In this document: in pieces, positions 1 to 10,012 of the stretch
Layout: every line of letters begins with the position of its first letter
How positions within the stretch are numbered: position 1 is the first letter of the stretch
Assembly: GCA_003157745.1 (NCBI GenBank)
Contig: PMKM01000093.1
Location: 34,998 to 98,997 of the forward strand
Length of the DNA stretch: 64,000 nucleotides
Source of the DNA: Bryobacterales bacterium
Lineage (GTDB): Bacteria > Acidobacteriota > Terriglobia > Bryobacterales > Bryobacteraceae
Direction of reading: 5' to 3'
Program-made: the position numbers and the translations under genes
Notes under the pieces: generated by a model
Database searches by the model: none
What the model was told of the DNA's origin: nothing
The model's input: only the letters and a program-made list of their open reading frames with translations

Positions 1-3000
1 GGATGGCAGCGACCCGCAGGCGGTTGAACTCTTCACCAAGGAGTGGAGCGTTCTGGCCGACATGAGTCATCCCAACATCGTCGAAATCCGCGATGTGGGG
101 GAAATCGACGATGGAAAACAGCGCCGCCCGTTTTTCGTCATGCCTCTCCTGCAGGGTGCCACCCTGGCTCAGTTGATCCAGGGCTCCAGCGCCCGGTTGA
201 CCGTCGAGCGCGTGGTCGGGATTTTCTCCCAGGCCTGCCGCGGCCTGCAGGCCGCCCACGAAAAGGGCCTGGTCCACCGCGACCTGAAGCCCAGCAACAT
301 CTTCGTGATGACCGACGACAGCGCGCGCATCATCGATTTCGGCGTCGTCTACCTGGCCGGAACCAATACGATCTCCGGACACAAGGGCACCTGGCAGTAC
401 ATGGCGCCCGAGCAGGCGGAGCTGAAACCGGCCACTCCCGCCTCGGACATCTTCTCGCTCGGCGTGGTCGCCTACGAGGCGCTCACCGGCCTGAAACCCT
501 TCGCGCGCAAGACCCCGATGGAGACCATCGAGGCCGTTCGCACTCATATCCCGCCGCCCATCTGCGACATCAACCCGAATGTCTCGCAACTCGTCAGCAA
601 GGTCATTCACAAGGCGATGGCCAAGGACCCGATTCACCGGTTCCTGAGCGCCCGCGACTTTTCCGACACGCTGCAAAAGGCTTTCCTCAACCAGCCGATC
701 GAGCGCTTCGATCCGGCCAAGATCCAGCCGCGCATCGATCGCGCCCGCAAGGCCTTCGCCGAGGGCGACTATGGCTTCGCCTCCGAGATCCTGACCGAAC
801 TCGGCGCCGAAGGACACATCGATCCGGAAACCAGCCTCCTCAGGGCCCAGATCGCCGAAGCCGTCAAGCAGAAGAAGATTCGCCAACTGCTCGAGAGCGC
901 CCGCACGCGCATGGAGCAGGACGAGTTTCCGCTGGCGCTCGACAAGCTGCGCGAGGTTCTCGAACTCGACGGCGCCAATGCCGACGCGCTCGCCCTGCGC
1001 GGGTCCATCGAGATGAAACGCAGCGAGCGCCAGATCGACAAGTGGATGGCGCTGGCGCGGCAGCACCTGGATGTGCGCGATTTTACCGAGGCGCGCCAGG
1101 CCCTCCGCGAGGTGCTCGGCCTCACCCCGGATTATCCTCCCGCCATCCAGATGCTGACGGAGCTGGACACGCGGGAGCAGACGGCGATTCGCATCCGCTC
1201 GGAGAAAGAGCAGCTTTGCAGCGTTGCGATCAAGGCGTATCAGAACGGCGAGATCAGCACGGCCCTCAGCAAACTCGAGCGCATCCTCAACCTCGCCCGC
1301 CAGACGCCCGACGCGGCACTGCCCGACCGCGATGCCGTCTACCAGAGTTTCTACAATCAGGTGCGGTCCGACCACGACAGTATCCGCAACGGCTACGAGG
1401 AAGGCCGCCGGCAACTGGCCGAGAAGAACTTCGTCAAAGCGCTCGAAATCGCCGACCAGTTACTCGCCAAGTTTCCCAACGACGCCATGCTCCAGGCGTT
1501 GCGCCTGGAGGTCGTCGAGGCCCAGCGGCAGGAGCTATCCGCCTACATCGCCGAAGTCGGCAAGCGCGTCGAGGCGGAGGCGGACCTGGAACGCCGCGTC
1601 AATATCGTCAAGGAAGCCTGCGTCCGCTACCCGAACGAGCAGCAGTTTCAACAGTCGCTCAAGCTCGCCCGCGACCGGCGCGACTTGATTCAGTCCATCC
1701 TGAACCGCGCCCGCCAGTACGAAGAGAACAGCCAACTCGCCGAGGCCCTGGGCCAGTGGGACATCCTGCGGAACATCCATCCGCAATTCCCCGGCCTGGA
1801 GTTCGAGATCGCCCAACTCGTCAAGCGGCGCGAGCAACAAGCCCACGAGGACGATCGAGCCCGTCTGATCGAGCAGATCGACCGCGAGCTGGAAGCCGGC
1901 GCCTTTGCCAAGGCCCGCGAACTGGCGCTCGACGCACTCAAGGAGTACCCCGAACACCAGGAGTTGGCGGGCCTCGAACGGCTGGCCCGCCAGGGCCTCG
2001 AGCGCAGCGAGGAAGCGCAGCGGCTGTTGCAGGAGGCCAAGCAGGCCTGCGCCAGCGGAGATTACGACAAGGGCATCGCGCTCCTCAATTCCGCGCTCGA
2101 TCTCTCCGGGCACGACAAGATCGCTCGCGAAACGCTGATGAGCGTGTTGGTCCAGCAGGCCCGCGCCGTGATTGACGCCGACTGGGCAAAGGCCGAGACC
2201 TACGTCAATCGGGCCGCCGAACTCGACGATAAGCACCCCGCCGTGCGCGGCCTGCGTTCCATGATCGCCGACGCCAAGCGCAAGGAGCATGTCGCCAAAT
2301 GCCTGGCCGAGGCGCGATCGCTGCAGGCGGAATCCGGTCCCGAGGCCGCTCTCGAGCGCGTGGAAGCCGGCCTGGTCCCCTATCCCGCCGAGCCGCGCCT
2401 GCTGCAATACCGGGGCACGCTGCAAAACCTCCTTCCGGAGAAGCTGCGGCGGCAGCAGGAAACGAACGCTCCCGCGGCGCCGCCGGCAGCGGCCGCCCCC
2501 GTGGCGCCAGTCGCGCCATCGCAGCAGCCCCAGGAGTTCACCTCGCTCCTCCCGGAATCGGAATTTGTGCCACGGCAAGCCGCGCCGCCGGTGGCGCCCG
2601 CCGCTGCGGAGCCTCCCGCTCCGCCAAAGGGCCCCGCCCCGAAAACGGCGCCCGAGGAATTCACTTCGCTCGTGCCGGGCGCGGACTTCGGTCCACCGCT
2701 GGCGCCGCCAGCGGCGCCTGCGGCGGCCAAAACGCCGCAGGGGAAGGCTGAGCCGCCCGCGGGCAAGCCCGCCAAACCGCCCGCTCCGCCTGCCGCCAAG
2801 AAGCCGAAGGCGGCTTCGCCCGCGACCAAGGCAACCGCTAAGTTTCGTTTCCCGCGGCGCATCTCCCTGGAGGTCGTCGCCGGACTGGTGGTCTGTATTG
2901 CGGTCGTGGTGGGGCTTCGGTACGGCGTGTTCCGCAAGAAGCCCGCTCCGCCGCCCATGGCCATGACCGCTATCCAGGTCCATACCGAGCCAGCCGACGC

Positions 3001-4762
3001 CGTCGTCATAGTGGACGGCAAGCTCATCCAGGGCGGTCGAGTCGAGACCGCTCTCGATCAGCCGCACACCGTCGCCATCTCGCGTCCCGGCTATGCCGCG
3101 GTGACGCAAACCGGGCTGACTCAGGGATCCAACTGGTCTTTCAAGCTCGTCCCCGAGCCCTTGCACATCCGGGTCTCCACTGGCCTCGCGGCAGGCCAGG
3201 CGCTGATTGACGGCAAGGTGGCCGGAAACCTCGACCAAGGCGATTTGGCCGACTACGAACTGGTCCTCGACGGCCACCCCCACAAACTGACCGTCAGGAG
3301 CGCTGCGGGCGAAGCTTTCTCGATTGATTTCGCCGCCACCGCCGGCGTGCGGCCAAGCGTCCAGCCCTTCCAGACGCCGGGAGTCGTGGTCGCCACCAGC
3401 CTCGCCGGCGAAGCCACCGTGTACACCGGCAGCCCGGGGCAGTCCGCGGGAGCCGCCGGCCGGCCGGCGCAGGCAGTCCCGCGCACGGGCCTCGCATTAC
3501 GCGGCTTCGACGCGCAGAATCACCGGGTGGTTCTCGGCGGCAATGTTTCAATTCCCGTCGATACCGGCAACGCTCCGGTGCTCTACGCCGCGTTTCAGGG
3601 GAATCCAAACATCGGCTACGCCATCCTGTCCACGGACGTGCCTGGCGTGGCGGTCTGGCTGGATGGCGCTGCAGTGAAGCCCGCCACGCCGGGCCACTGG
3701 CTGGTGCGCAAGGATGCGGGCAATTATAAGCTGAAGGCCGTTGCGCCCGGCTACGAGGAGCTCGATTTGACCCTGACGATCGCCAAGGGCGAGCGCCTCG
3801 CCCGGAAGCTGGAGCTGAGATACACGCCAGTGTTGGGCTCGCTCGCTATTTCCTCCGGAACCGGCGGCGCCGAAGTGTTCCTGGACGGCCGGCAACTCGG
3901 CGTTGTGGCCCCCGATGGCACGTTCCACTACGACACCGTCGCGCCCGGCCAGCACCAAGTGGAACTGCGACGCGACGGCTTCGAGTCTTTCTCGGGCCAG
4001 TTCCCCTTCACCGCGGGCCAGCAGACCGGGCTCGGAGGCAGCGAAGCCAGCCTCCGCGAGTTCGGATTGATCGAGTTTCGCGTCACACCGCCCGACGCGC
4101 ACAAGGGGTACCGCAAGGCGGACGCCCGCGATTTCCTCGACGTCTCCGGCTCCGCATCCACCCGTTTGGCGCCGGGCGTGTACGAGGTCGAAGCCAGCGC
4201 GAACGGTTACATTACCCAGCACCAGACTCTCACCGTGCCACCCGGGAAGGCCGCCCTGGCCGAAATACGCCTGGACCGCGTTGCCGCGCCAACTCCCGCG
4301 CCCAGACCCCGCACCACCGGCGAATTGGTGGATACGCCGGACCACATCGTCAAGGATGGCGACTGGTTCCGGCTTAAGAAGGGAATCGACTGGGTCGACC
4401 TGAAGCCGGGGATTACCGATTTCACGCTGGTCCTTGCGCGGAACGGAAAGGATAAGAAGTTCCACGTGCAGCGGCTCGTTCTCTCCTGCGCGGCGGGATG
4501 CCGGATCATGTACGACGTGGACGGCAGAAAGATCTCGCGAACCGCGGCGGTGGGTCCGAAACAATTGCAGGCGGCCCAGACGCTGAAGATGGCTGCGAAC
4601 GCGGCCACCTACTCGATCAATGTCCGCATACAGCCCCACCGCATCGTCGTCACCGGCGAGGACGGCGGCGAACTCGATGCGTTCCCGTTCGATTCGGTCG
4701 ACCTCACGACGGGGAGGTTGGCCATCGGCGGCGAGTCCAACTTCGCAATCAGGTCGCATTGA
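1..4762 (+). CDS. Ser/Thr protein kinase with helical repeats and PEGA domains, T6SS-linked (5' end outside window)
   Basis: The frame is open to the left edge, so the N-lobe with its nucleotide-binding loop and ATP-binding lysine is missing; about 1586 residues are visible. The rest of a Hanks-type kinase is clear: HRDLKPSN catalytic loop near 277-300, DFG near 337-345, and APEQ near 403-417. A long TPR-like helical region follows (about 720-2440), then an Ala/Pro-rich linker (2460-2840), one membrane span (about 2860-2935), and a periplasmic part with several PEGA-like repeats (VIVDGK, VWLDGA, VFLDGR). The stop overlaps the tssL start in TGATG, so it is translationally coupled to the T6SS genes. 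By analogy with PpkA-type kinases it may control T6SS assembly by threonine phosphorylation; that role is inferred. The PEGA part could sense or bind the cell wall or a surface ligand. Confidence 0.9.
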   Translation, partial: DGSDPQAVELFTKEWSVLADMSHPNIVEIRDVGEIDDGKQRRPFFVMPLLQGATLAQLIQGSSARLTVERVVGIFSQACRGLQAAHEKGLVHRDLKPSNIFVMTDDSARIIDFGVVYLAGTNTISGHKGTWQYMAPEQAELKPATPASDIFSLGVVAYEALTGLKPFARKTPMETIEAVRTHIPPPICDINPNVSQLVSKVIHKAMAKDPIHRFLSARDFSDTLQKAFLNQPIERFDPAKIQPRIDRARKAFAEGDYGFASEILTELGAEGHIDPETSLLRAQIAEAVKQKKIRQLLESARTRMEQDEFPLALDKLREVLELDGANADALALRGSIEMKRSERQIDKWMALARQHLDVRDFTEARQALREVLGLTPDYPPAIQMLTELDTREQTAIRIRSEKEQLCSVAIKAYQNGEISTALSKLERILNLARQTPDAALPDRDAVYQSFYNQVRSDHDSIRNGYEEGRRQLAEKNFVKALEIADQLLAKFPNDAMLQALRLEVVEAQRQELSAYIAEVGKRVEAEADLERRVNIVKEACVRYPNEQQFQQSLKLARDRRDLIQSILNRARQYEENSQLAEALGQWDILRNIHPQFPGLEFEIAQLVKRREQQAHEDDRARLIEQIDRELEAGAFAKARELALDALKEYPEHQELAGLERLARQGLERSEEAQRLLQEAKQACASGDYDKGIALLNSALDLSGHDKIARETLMSVLVQQARAVIDADWAKAETYVNRAAELDDKHPAVRGLRSMIADAKRKEHVAKCLAEARSLQAESGPEAALERVEAGLVPYPAEPRLLQYRGTLQNLLPEKLRRQQETNAPAAPPAAAAPVAPVAPSQQPQEFTSLLPESEFVPRQAAPPVAPAAAEPPAPPKGPAPKTAPEEFTSLVPGADFGPPLAPPAAPAAAKTPQGKAEPPAGKPAKPPAPPAAKKPKAASPATKATAKFRFPRRISLEVVAGLVVCIAVVVGLRYGVFRKKPAPPPMAMTAIQVHTEPADAVVIVDGKLIQGGRVETALDQPHTVAISRPGYAAVTQTGLTQGSNWSFKLVPEPLHIRVSTGLAAGQALIDGKVAGNLDQGDLADYELVLDGHPHKLTVRSAAGEAFSIDFAATAGVRPSVQPFQTPGVVVATSLAGEATVYTGSPGQSAGAAGRPAQAVPRTGLALRGFDAQNHRVVLGGNVSIPVDTGNAPVLYAAFQGNPNIGYAILSTDVPGVAVWLDGAAVKPATPGHWLVRKDAGNYKLKAVAPGYEELDLTLTIAKGERLARKLELRYTPVLGSLAISSGTGGAEVFLDGRQLGVVAPDGTFHYDTVAPGQHQVELRRDGFESFSGQFPFTAGQQTGLGGSEASLREFGLIEFRVTPPDAHKGYRKADARDFLDVSGSASTRLAPGVYEVEASANGYITQHQTLTVPPGKAALAEIRLDRVAAPTPAPRPRTTGELVDTPDHIVKDGDWFRLKKGIDWVDLKPGITDFTLVLARNGKDKKFHVQRLVLSCAAGCRIMYDVDGRKISRTAAVGPKQLQAAQTLKMAANAATYSINVRIQPHRIVVTGEDGGELDAFPFDSVDLTTGRLAIGGESNFAIRSH

Positions 4763-5508
4763 TGACTCAGCAGATCACGAAACCCGCACCCGAAGCTCCG
4801 CGAGCGACCGCCAACCTGCAACGGCTGGCTCTGCTGTACGAGGGCATCCTTACCGTGATTGTGCGCGTGCAGTCCGGGCGCCAGCAACTCCAGGACCCCG
4901 AGGCTTTCCGGGCCCGCATGCGGGAGGCTCTGAGCGAGATCTCGCAGGTTGCCGCGCGCCGCGGCTACACCAGGGAAGACGTCGACGAGGCCAGCTTTGC
5001 CGTGGTCGCCTTTCTCGACGAGGTGATCCTCAGCCGGCAGGACGTCGGGCAAACGCAATGGGCGCGCAAGAGCCTGCAGGAGGAGATGTTTGGCCAGCGC
5101 TCCGCCGGCGAACTGTTTTTCAAACGGCTCGACGAACTGCGTGCGCAACGCGATTCGCCGCAGTTGGCCGAGGTGCTCGAGGTCTATCAAACCTGCCTGC
5201 TGCTCGGATATGAAGGACGTCACTCCTTGGGAGCCGGAACCGAACTGCACCTGTTGATGGACGACCTCAGCGATCGCATCGAGCGGATTCTCGGCCGCTA
5301 TCCCGAGTTCTCCCCCGATGGCGCATTTCCGGACCTGCCGCCCGCGCCGCAGCGGCCCGACCCCTTCCCCCGCCAATTGCTGCTGGGCACGATCGCCGTC
5401 ATGGTGTTTGCGCTGCTCTGTCTCGTGGGCTTCTCATGGCACCTCCGCTGGCGGGTGAGCGACATCCAACAGTTGGTCGAGCAGCAGTCGAACGTGTCGG
5501 GGCGTTAA
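4762..5508 (+). CDS. tssL: T6SS inner-membrane protein TssL (DotU/IcmH family)
   Basis: The product has 248 residues. Its cytoplasmic helical domain is of the DotU type (FAVVAFLDEVIL, then the MFGQRSAGE and FFKRLDEL segments, and CLLLGYEGRH), followed by one C-terminal membrane span (LLLGTIAVMVFALLCLVGF) and a short periplasmic tail. No OmpA-like peptidoglycan-binding extension is present. TssL forms the T6SS membrane complex with TssM and TssJ. The ATG at 4762 is chosen over upstream in-frame starts because it overlaps the kinase stop and places the family N-terminus correctly. tssM begins 9 bases after the stop. The family assignment is firm from motif order and from the adjacent IcmF gene. 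Confidence 0.9.
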   Translation: MTQQITKPAPEAPRATANLQRLALLYEGILTVIVRVQSGRQQLQDPEAFRARMREALSEISQVAARRGYTREDVDEASFAVVAFLDEVILSRQDVGQTQWARKSLQEEMFGQRSAGELFFKRLDELRAQRDSPQLAEVLEVYQTCLLLGYEGRHSLGAGTELHLLMDDLSDRIERILGRYPEFSPDGAFPDLPPAPQRPDPFPRQLLLGTIAVMVFALLCLVGFSWHLRWRVSDIQQLVEQQSNVSGR

Positions 5509-5517
5509 GAGACGATA

Positions 5518-8500
5518 ATGATGAGCCTTCGCAGGATTTTCGGCCTGATCTTGCTGTTCCTGTTTTTCGAGGTGGTGGTGGCGGTGCTGGCGATGATCCT
5601 CGCCCCCGAGGTCAGCCTGTTTCTGGCCTGCGCCGCCATGACCGGCCTGGCCCTGCTGGTCTGGCTGCTGGTGGTTCTCATCCTCCGGTTGGCGGCGCGC
5701 GGACGGTCTTCTGGTCCCGAATCGGCTACCCAGCAGCCGCAGCGGCCGGCACCGGAGCCGCGCGCCCTGGTTTCCGACGCCTTCACGACCGAACTGCGGG
5801 CGCTCATCAGGGAGGCCGACGGCCGGCTCGCCGCTTCGCCCGCCGCCACCGCCGGCCGGAGCGCGAAACCTACCGTCGCCAGCCTGCCGCTCTACCTGAT
5901 CGTGGGGGCTCCGGAAGCCGGCAAGACGAGCACGCTGGCAAACTCGGGCCTGGAGCCACAACTGCTGGCGGGCGACTCCAATCGCGACTCGATCGTGGTC
6001 CCGACCCACCTCTGCAACTTGTGGTTCGCCGCCGGCGCCGTGTTCGCGGACGTCTCCGGCCCCTTGTTCCTCGACGAGCCGGACCGCTGGGAGACTTTGC
6101 TGCGCGTCCTCTGCGGCCGCCAGCGGCGTTCGCTCTGGCGCCGGATCCTCGGCGACGGACCCAAGCAGCAGAACGTGAAGGGCGTGCTGCTGTTCTGCGA
6201 CGCGAACGGCTTTATGCGCGGCAACGACCCACAGGCCGCCGCTCTCAGGTCGCGCAAAACCCGCGAGCGCCTCCAGACCGTAGGCGCGGTGCTCGGCTAT
6301 GAGTTCCCCGTGTATGTGGTCACTTCGAAATCCGACGCGATCCCGTACTTCGCCGAGTACTTCGCGCACCTGAGCGACACCGAGGATCAGCGCGTGCTGG
6401 GCGCCACGCTGCCGTTCGAGCCGGTTGCCCCGTCGGGCGCGGCCGAGGTGTACGTCGAGGCGGAGAACCGGCGCCTCAGCGACTTCTTCAACCGTCTTTA
6501 CGCTTCCGTCGCCGATAAGCGCATGCTGCTGCTCGCCCGCGAAAACGAATCGGCCAGGAAATCGCTCGTCTATGAGTTTCCGCGCGAACTGAAGCGCATT
6601 CGCGGCGAGTTGGTCGCGTTCCTGGTCGACGTCTTCCGGCCGAATCCCCTGCAGTGCGGCCCGCGCCTGCGCGGCTTCTACTTCTCGGGAGTTCGCTCGG
6701 TAGTCCACGCCGTCATGATCGAGGAGGTGCCCGGAGAACACCCCGAGGCGCGCGTGGGCGCCGACGCGACGGTGTTCTTCGGCAACATGTCGTCCGCGGC
6801 CATGCTCCAGTCCCTGGCCAGCCCGCAGTCCGCCTCGGCTCCCACCACGGTCCGGCGGTGGGCCTTCGTGGCGGAGCTGTTCAACAACATCATCACCCGC
6901 GACCATATGGCCCCCAGCGCGCCGGTCGACCGCCGCGTCGAGATCTATCGCACCTTCGCGCTCGGGCTTCTCAGCCTCTTGCTGTTGATTCTCTGCTTCG
7001 CGTGGACCATATCCTGGTCGTCGAACCGCACCCTGCTGAACGAAACCGAATCCACCATCGCCACCTTCTCGAACAAGGCGCCGGACGCGGCGACCTATGA
7101 ATCGTTGCAGGACATGGACGCACTGCGCGTCCGTCTTGCCACGCTGGAACAATATGAAGAAGACGGCCCGCCCACTCACATGCGATGGGGACTCTACGCC
7201 GGAAACCGCGCTCTCCCCGCCGTGCGCCGGGTCTACTTCGACCGCTTCCGGAGGGTTTTCCTCAACCGCATGTTGCCGTCCTTCTCCGGCCTGCTCGCGC
7301 AGCCGGCCTCCCGCGATTACAACGACATCTACGATCACCTCAAGGTCTATCGCATGATCACCTCCGGCGAATGCCGGCCCAGCGAAAAACCGCTCGATCA
7401 CACGCTTCCCGAGATGTGGCCCGGCAGCGCCGCGCTCTCCCCGGATGGCGTCGCGCTCGCCAATCGCCAGATCCGATTCTACATTTCCGAACTGGTTGCG
7501 AAGGACCCATATCAACGCCAGGTCCCCGAGGATCAGGCCGCCATTAAGCAGGCCCAGGCCTATCTGATGACTTTCAAGGGTCCGGATAAAATGCTCCGGG
7601 GGTTGGTCGAGGAGTTGAATCACGAGCACGAGGCCATCAGCCTGGCGCAGTACGCTTCCAACTACCGCGAAGTGCTCAGCGGGCCGGACCACGTCGACTA
7701 CGCCTACACCCGTCCCGGCTGGGATGCGATTCACAAACGCATCCAGGAGCACCACCTGGCTTCGGTCGGAGAGCCCTGCGTCCTCGGCGCCGGGGCCATC
7801 CCCACCGTCTGGATGCCCGGATCGAGTTTCGAAAAGGAGATCGAGGGGCAGTACGTCAAGGATTATATTCAGCTTTGGAAGCAGTTCGTCGGCACGCAGG
7901 ACGTGCTGCCGTATCAGGGCTTCGCCGACGCCGCCCGGAAGCTTCAGGTCCTTTCGGACAACAACCGCTCGCCGCTGCTGGCCGCGATCTTCATGATTTC
8001 GGCGAACACCAACTTCGCCTCCGATGCGAACCCGATGGCGCAGGAGGCGAAAAAACAGGTTGAACGGAGTGTCGGTAACCGGCTCAGCTACCTGTTCCCT
8101 CGCACCGCGCGGGCGGAGCGGGAGATCAAGCAAGTCACCGATGCCGCTCCCGCCCCGGTGTTTCCCGTGGTAGCCGATATCGCGCGTGCCTTCCAGCCCG
8201 CCCAGGCCGTCGTCAGTCCGGCCAACGCCGACCGCTGGTTGAGCGAGGCGAATCGCGGTTACGTCACCGCGCTCGGCGATCTCGGAGACGCGTTTCGCGC
8301 GATGGGACCTCGACCCGATCCTATCGCCGACCAGGGTGCCTACGACCAGGCCTACAAAGCGGCCGACAGGGCCTGGGCAGCCGTCCGCCAACTCGAACAG
8401 ACGTTCAACAATACTCCCGAGCAGGTCGATCTCGACTTGCGGCATCTGGTCGAGGCGCCCATCGAGCGCGCCAAGCCGATGCTGCCTCAAAATCGCGGCG

Positions 8501-9219
8501 GCGCCATCTCGGCCCAGATCAACGGAGCCGCCCAGAAGTTCTGTGCGGACATCGATCGCACGCGCCGCAAGTATCCCTTTACACCCGGCGCGCAGGAAGA
8601 GGCCGGCCTCGACGAGTTGACCCGGTTGCTCGCGCCCGGAACAGGCACGTTGGCGCACTTCGTCTCGCAGGCGCCGATGGTCAATCTGCTACAGAAGCAG
8701 GGCAACGTGTGGGTGCAGAATCCCTCCGCCACGCAAAACCTGTCGGCGCGGTTCCTCGATTCTCTCAACCAACTGAGCCAACTCTCCGACGCGCTGTTCG
8801 CCCACGGCTCCGGGCAGCCCCGCCTGGAGTACTCGCTCGCGTTGCACGCGACCGGACCAATCATTTTCATGGTGCAGGTGGACGGGCAGAATGTGAGATG
8901 GAACGGAGGATCGGCGACCGAACCCGTCAGGCTATCCTGGCCCGGCGCTGCCCGCGGCGCGAAGCTCATCGACCAGGCTCCGGGGCAAACTCTACAGATC
9001 GAAGAGAACGGCGTCTGGGACATCTTCCGCCTTCTCGATCACGGCGAGAACCCGCGACCGGGCAGCTTCACATTCAGTAAGATTAGGTTTGCGGGCAGCG
9101 ATCAGCAATTGCAAGACGTTCACCTACAGCCGCTCACCCTGCAGATCCAGGTGGATCCCCCAACGGCCTTCGGTCGCGGCAAGTGGAGGCTGGACTGCTC
9201 GCCCCGCGCTACGCAATGA
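5518..9219 (+). CDS. tssM: T6SS membrane-complex protein TssM (IcmF family)
   Basis: The product has 1233 residues, within the usual TssM range. Two N-terminal membrane spans (residues about 5-55) are followed by a cytoplasmic GTPase-like domain with a Walker A motif GAPEAGKTS near residue 130. A third span lies near residues 480-500 (LGLLSLLLLILCFAWTI). After that comes the long periplasmic IcmF-related region, which in the family contacts TssJ and the outer membrane. A second ATG follows immediately at 5521; either could be used. TssM is the core of the T6SS trans-envelope complex. The gene lies between tssL and an unknown protein with only short gaps, consistent with one transcript. No TssJ lipoprotein gene is visible in the window. 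Confidence 0.93.
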   Translation: MMSLRRIFGLILLFLFFEVVVAVLAMILAPEVSLFLACAAMTGLALLVWLLVVLILRLAARGRSSGPESATQQPQRPAPEPRALVSDAFTTELRALIREADGRLAASPAATAGRSAKPTVASLPLYLIVGAPEAGKTSTLANSGLEPQLLAGDSNRDSIVVPTHLCNLWFAAGAVFADVSGPLFLDEPDRWETLLRVLCGRQRRSLWRRILGDGPKQQNVKGVLLFCDANGFMRGNDPQAAALRSRKTRERLQTVGAVLGYEFPVYVVTSKSDAIPYFAEYFAHLSDTEDQRVLGATLPFEPVAPSGAAEVYVEAENRRLSDFFNRLYASVADKRMLLLARENESARKSLVYEFPRELKRIRGELVAFLVDVFRPNPLQCGPRLRGFYFSGVRSVVHAVMIEEVPGEHPEARVGADATVFFGNMSSAAMLQSLASPQSASAPTTVRRWAFVAELFNNIITRDHMAPSAPVDRRVEIYRTFALGLLSLLLLILCFAWTISWSSNRTLLNETESTIATFSNKAPDAATYESLQDMDALRVRLATLEQYEEDGPPTHMRWGLYAGNRALPAVRRVYFDRFRRVFLNRMLPSFSGLLAQPASRDYNDIYDHLKVYRMITSGECRPSEKPLDHTLPEMWPGSAALSPDGVALANRQIRFYISELVAKDPYQRQVPEDQAAIKQAQAYLMTFKGPDKMLRGLVEELNHEHEAISLAQYASNYREVLSGPDHVDYAYTRPGWDAIHKRIQEHHLASVGEPCVLGAGAIPTVWMPGSSFEKEIEGQYVKDYIQLWKQFVGTQDVLPYQGFADAARKLQVLSDNNRSPLLAAIFMISANTNFASDANPMAQEAKKQVERSVGNRLSYLFPRTARAEREIKQVTDAAPAPVFPVVADIARAFQPAQAVVSPANADRWLSEANRGYVTALGDLGDAFRAMGPRPDPIADQGAYDQAYKAADRAWAAVRQLEQTFNNTPEQVDLDLRHLVEAPIERAKPMLPQNRGGAISAQINGAAQKFCADIDRTRRKYPFTPGAQEEAGLDELTRLLAPGTGTLAHFVSQAPMVNLLQKQGNVWVQNPSATQNLSARFLDSLNQLSQLSDALFAHGSGQPRLEYSLALHATGPIIFMVQVDGQNVRWNGGSATEPVRLSWPGAARGAKLIDQAPGQTLQIEENGVWDIFRLLDHGENPRPGSFTFSKIRFAGSDQQLQDVHLQPLTLQIQVDPPTAFGRGKWRLDCSPRATQ

Positions 9220-9236
9220 ACGATTAGGAGAGTACC

Positions 9237-10007
9237 ATGGACCAACCGACCAGCCCCGCCGAGGAGATCAAGACCGACCAGCTTCTCCAGTTACACAACG
9301 TGACGAGAGACGTGGCGAAGTTCTGCGGCACCCAGTTGCGCGCCTATCTGGACACGCTCGCACCTCTGTTCCGCCCGCGCCGGATACTGGGCGACCATAT
9401 GGAAGGCTACGCCCGAGAGACCGTGGTCGGCGAGGACCAGACCCTGGCGGAGCTGAAAGAACTCTATCTGCGCGTGTGCAGCCGCCCCTTCGACCTGCGC
9501 CGCGAACTGGCGGTGCCCCTCGAATCCGTCTCCACGCAGATTCAGTTGCACGAGTGGGAGTATGTCCATGAAGCCGTGACAGCCCGTGAGCGCAAGCAGA
9601 TCACCGTGGTTTCGCCGCTCGCGTGGGTTCTCGCCTATCCCTCCACTTACTCGCTCTCCATGATGCGTCAGGTGCTCGCCGGCAAACAGGAGCGCGACCC
9701 GGAATGCGTGCGCGCCTTCGTGCTGCGCGCCTGCCTCATGCACGTGATGTTCCTGAAACAACCCGGTCTGAAGCTGTTGCTCGAAGGTTTGCGCTACAAG
9801 GTCGAGGTCCGCCAATCGCCCCAGATGGGAGATCTGCCGTTGGTGACCCTCGTCGCGCCACTTTCCACCATGCGGCTCTCCGACGAACACCTGCTGGTGG
9901 CCACCGGCCTCTCGGGCAGGGCCGTCTTTCAGGAGGTGCTCGACCGGCGGAAATCCCGCAAAATCTCCGATCCATTCGAAGAGCAGATTTCCGCTATTCT
10001 TAGCTGA
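9237..10007 (+). CDS. unrecognised T6SS-operon protein, 256 residues
   Basis: I do not recognise this family. It has no signal peptide or membrane span, so it is probably cytoplasmic. The sequence is mixed alpha/beta with a Met/Leu/Val-rich centre (residues about 120-185) and an acidic N-terminus. AGGAG at 9226-9230 gives a good ribosome site for the ATG at 9237. It sits 17 bases after tssM and 5 bases before tssK, inside the T6SS operon and at a place where standard clusters have no fixed gene. A role as a baseplate or sheath accessory, or as a partner of the kinase, is only inferred from this position. Confidence 0.75.
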   Translation: MDQPTSPAEEIKTDQLLQLHNVTRDVAKFCGTQLRAYLDTLAPLFRPRRILGDHMEGYARETVVGEDQTLAELKELYLRVCSRPFDLRRELAVPLESVSTQIQLHEWEYVHEAVTARERKQITVVSPLAWVLAYPSTYSLSMMRQVLAGKQERDPECVRAFVLRACLMHVMFLKQPGLKLLLEGLRYKVEVRQSPQMGDLPLVTLVAPLSTMRLSDEHLLVATGLSGRAVFQEVLDRRKSRKISDPFEEQISAILS

Positions 10008-10012
10008 CTCCC

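Noticed and set aside
1535..3283. 582-codon frame on the minus strand inside the kinase gene
   Set aside because: Low-complexity Arg/Gly sequence opposite the TPR and linker part of the kinase.
5434..8658. Very long open frame on the minus strand across tssM
   Set aside because: It mirrors a strong T6SS gene on the plus strand; the composition is Arg/Gly/Gln/His-rich with no domain, as expected for antisense of GC-rich coding DNA.
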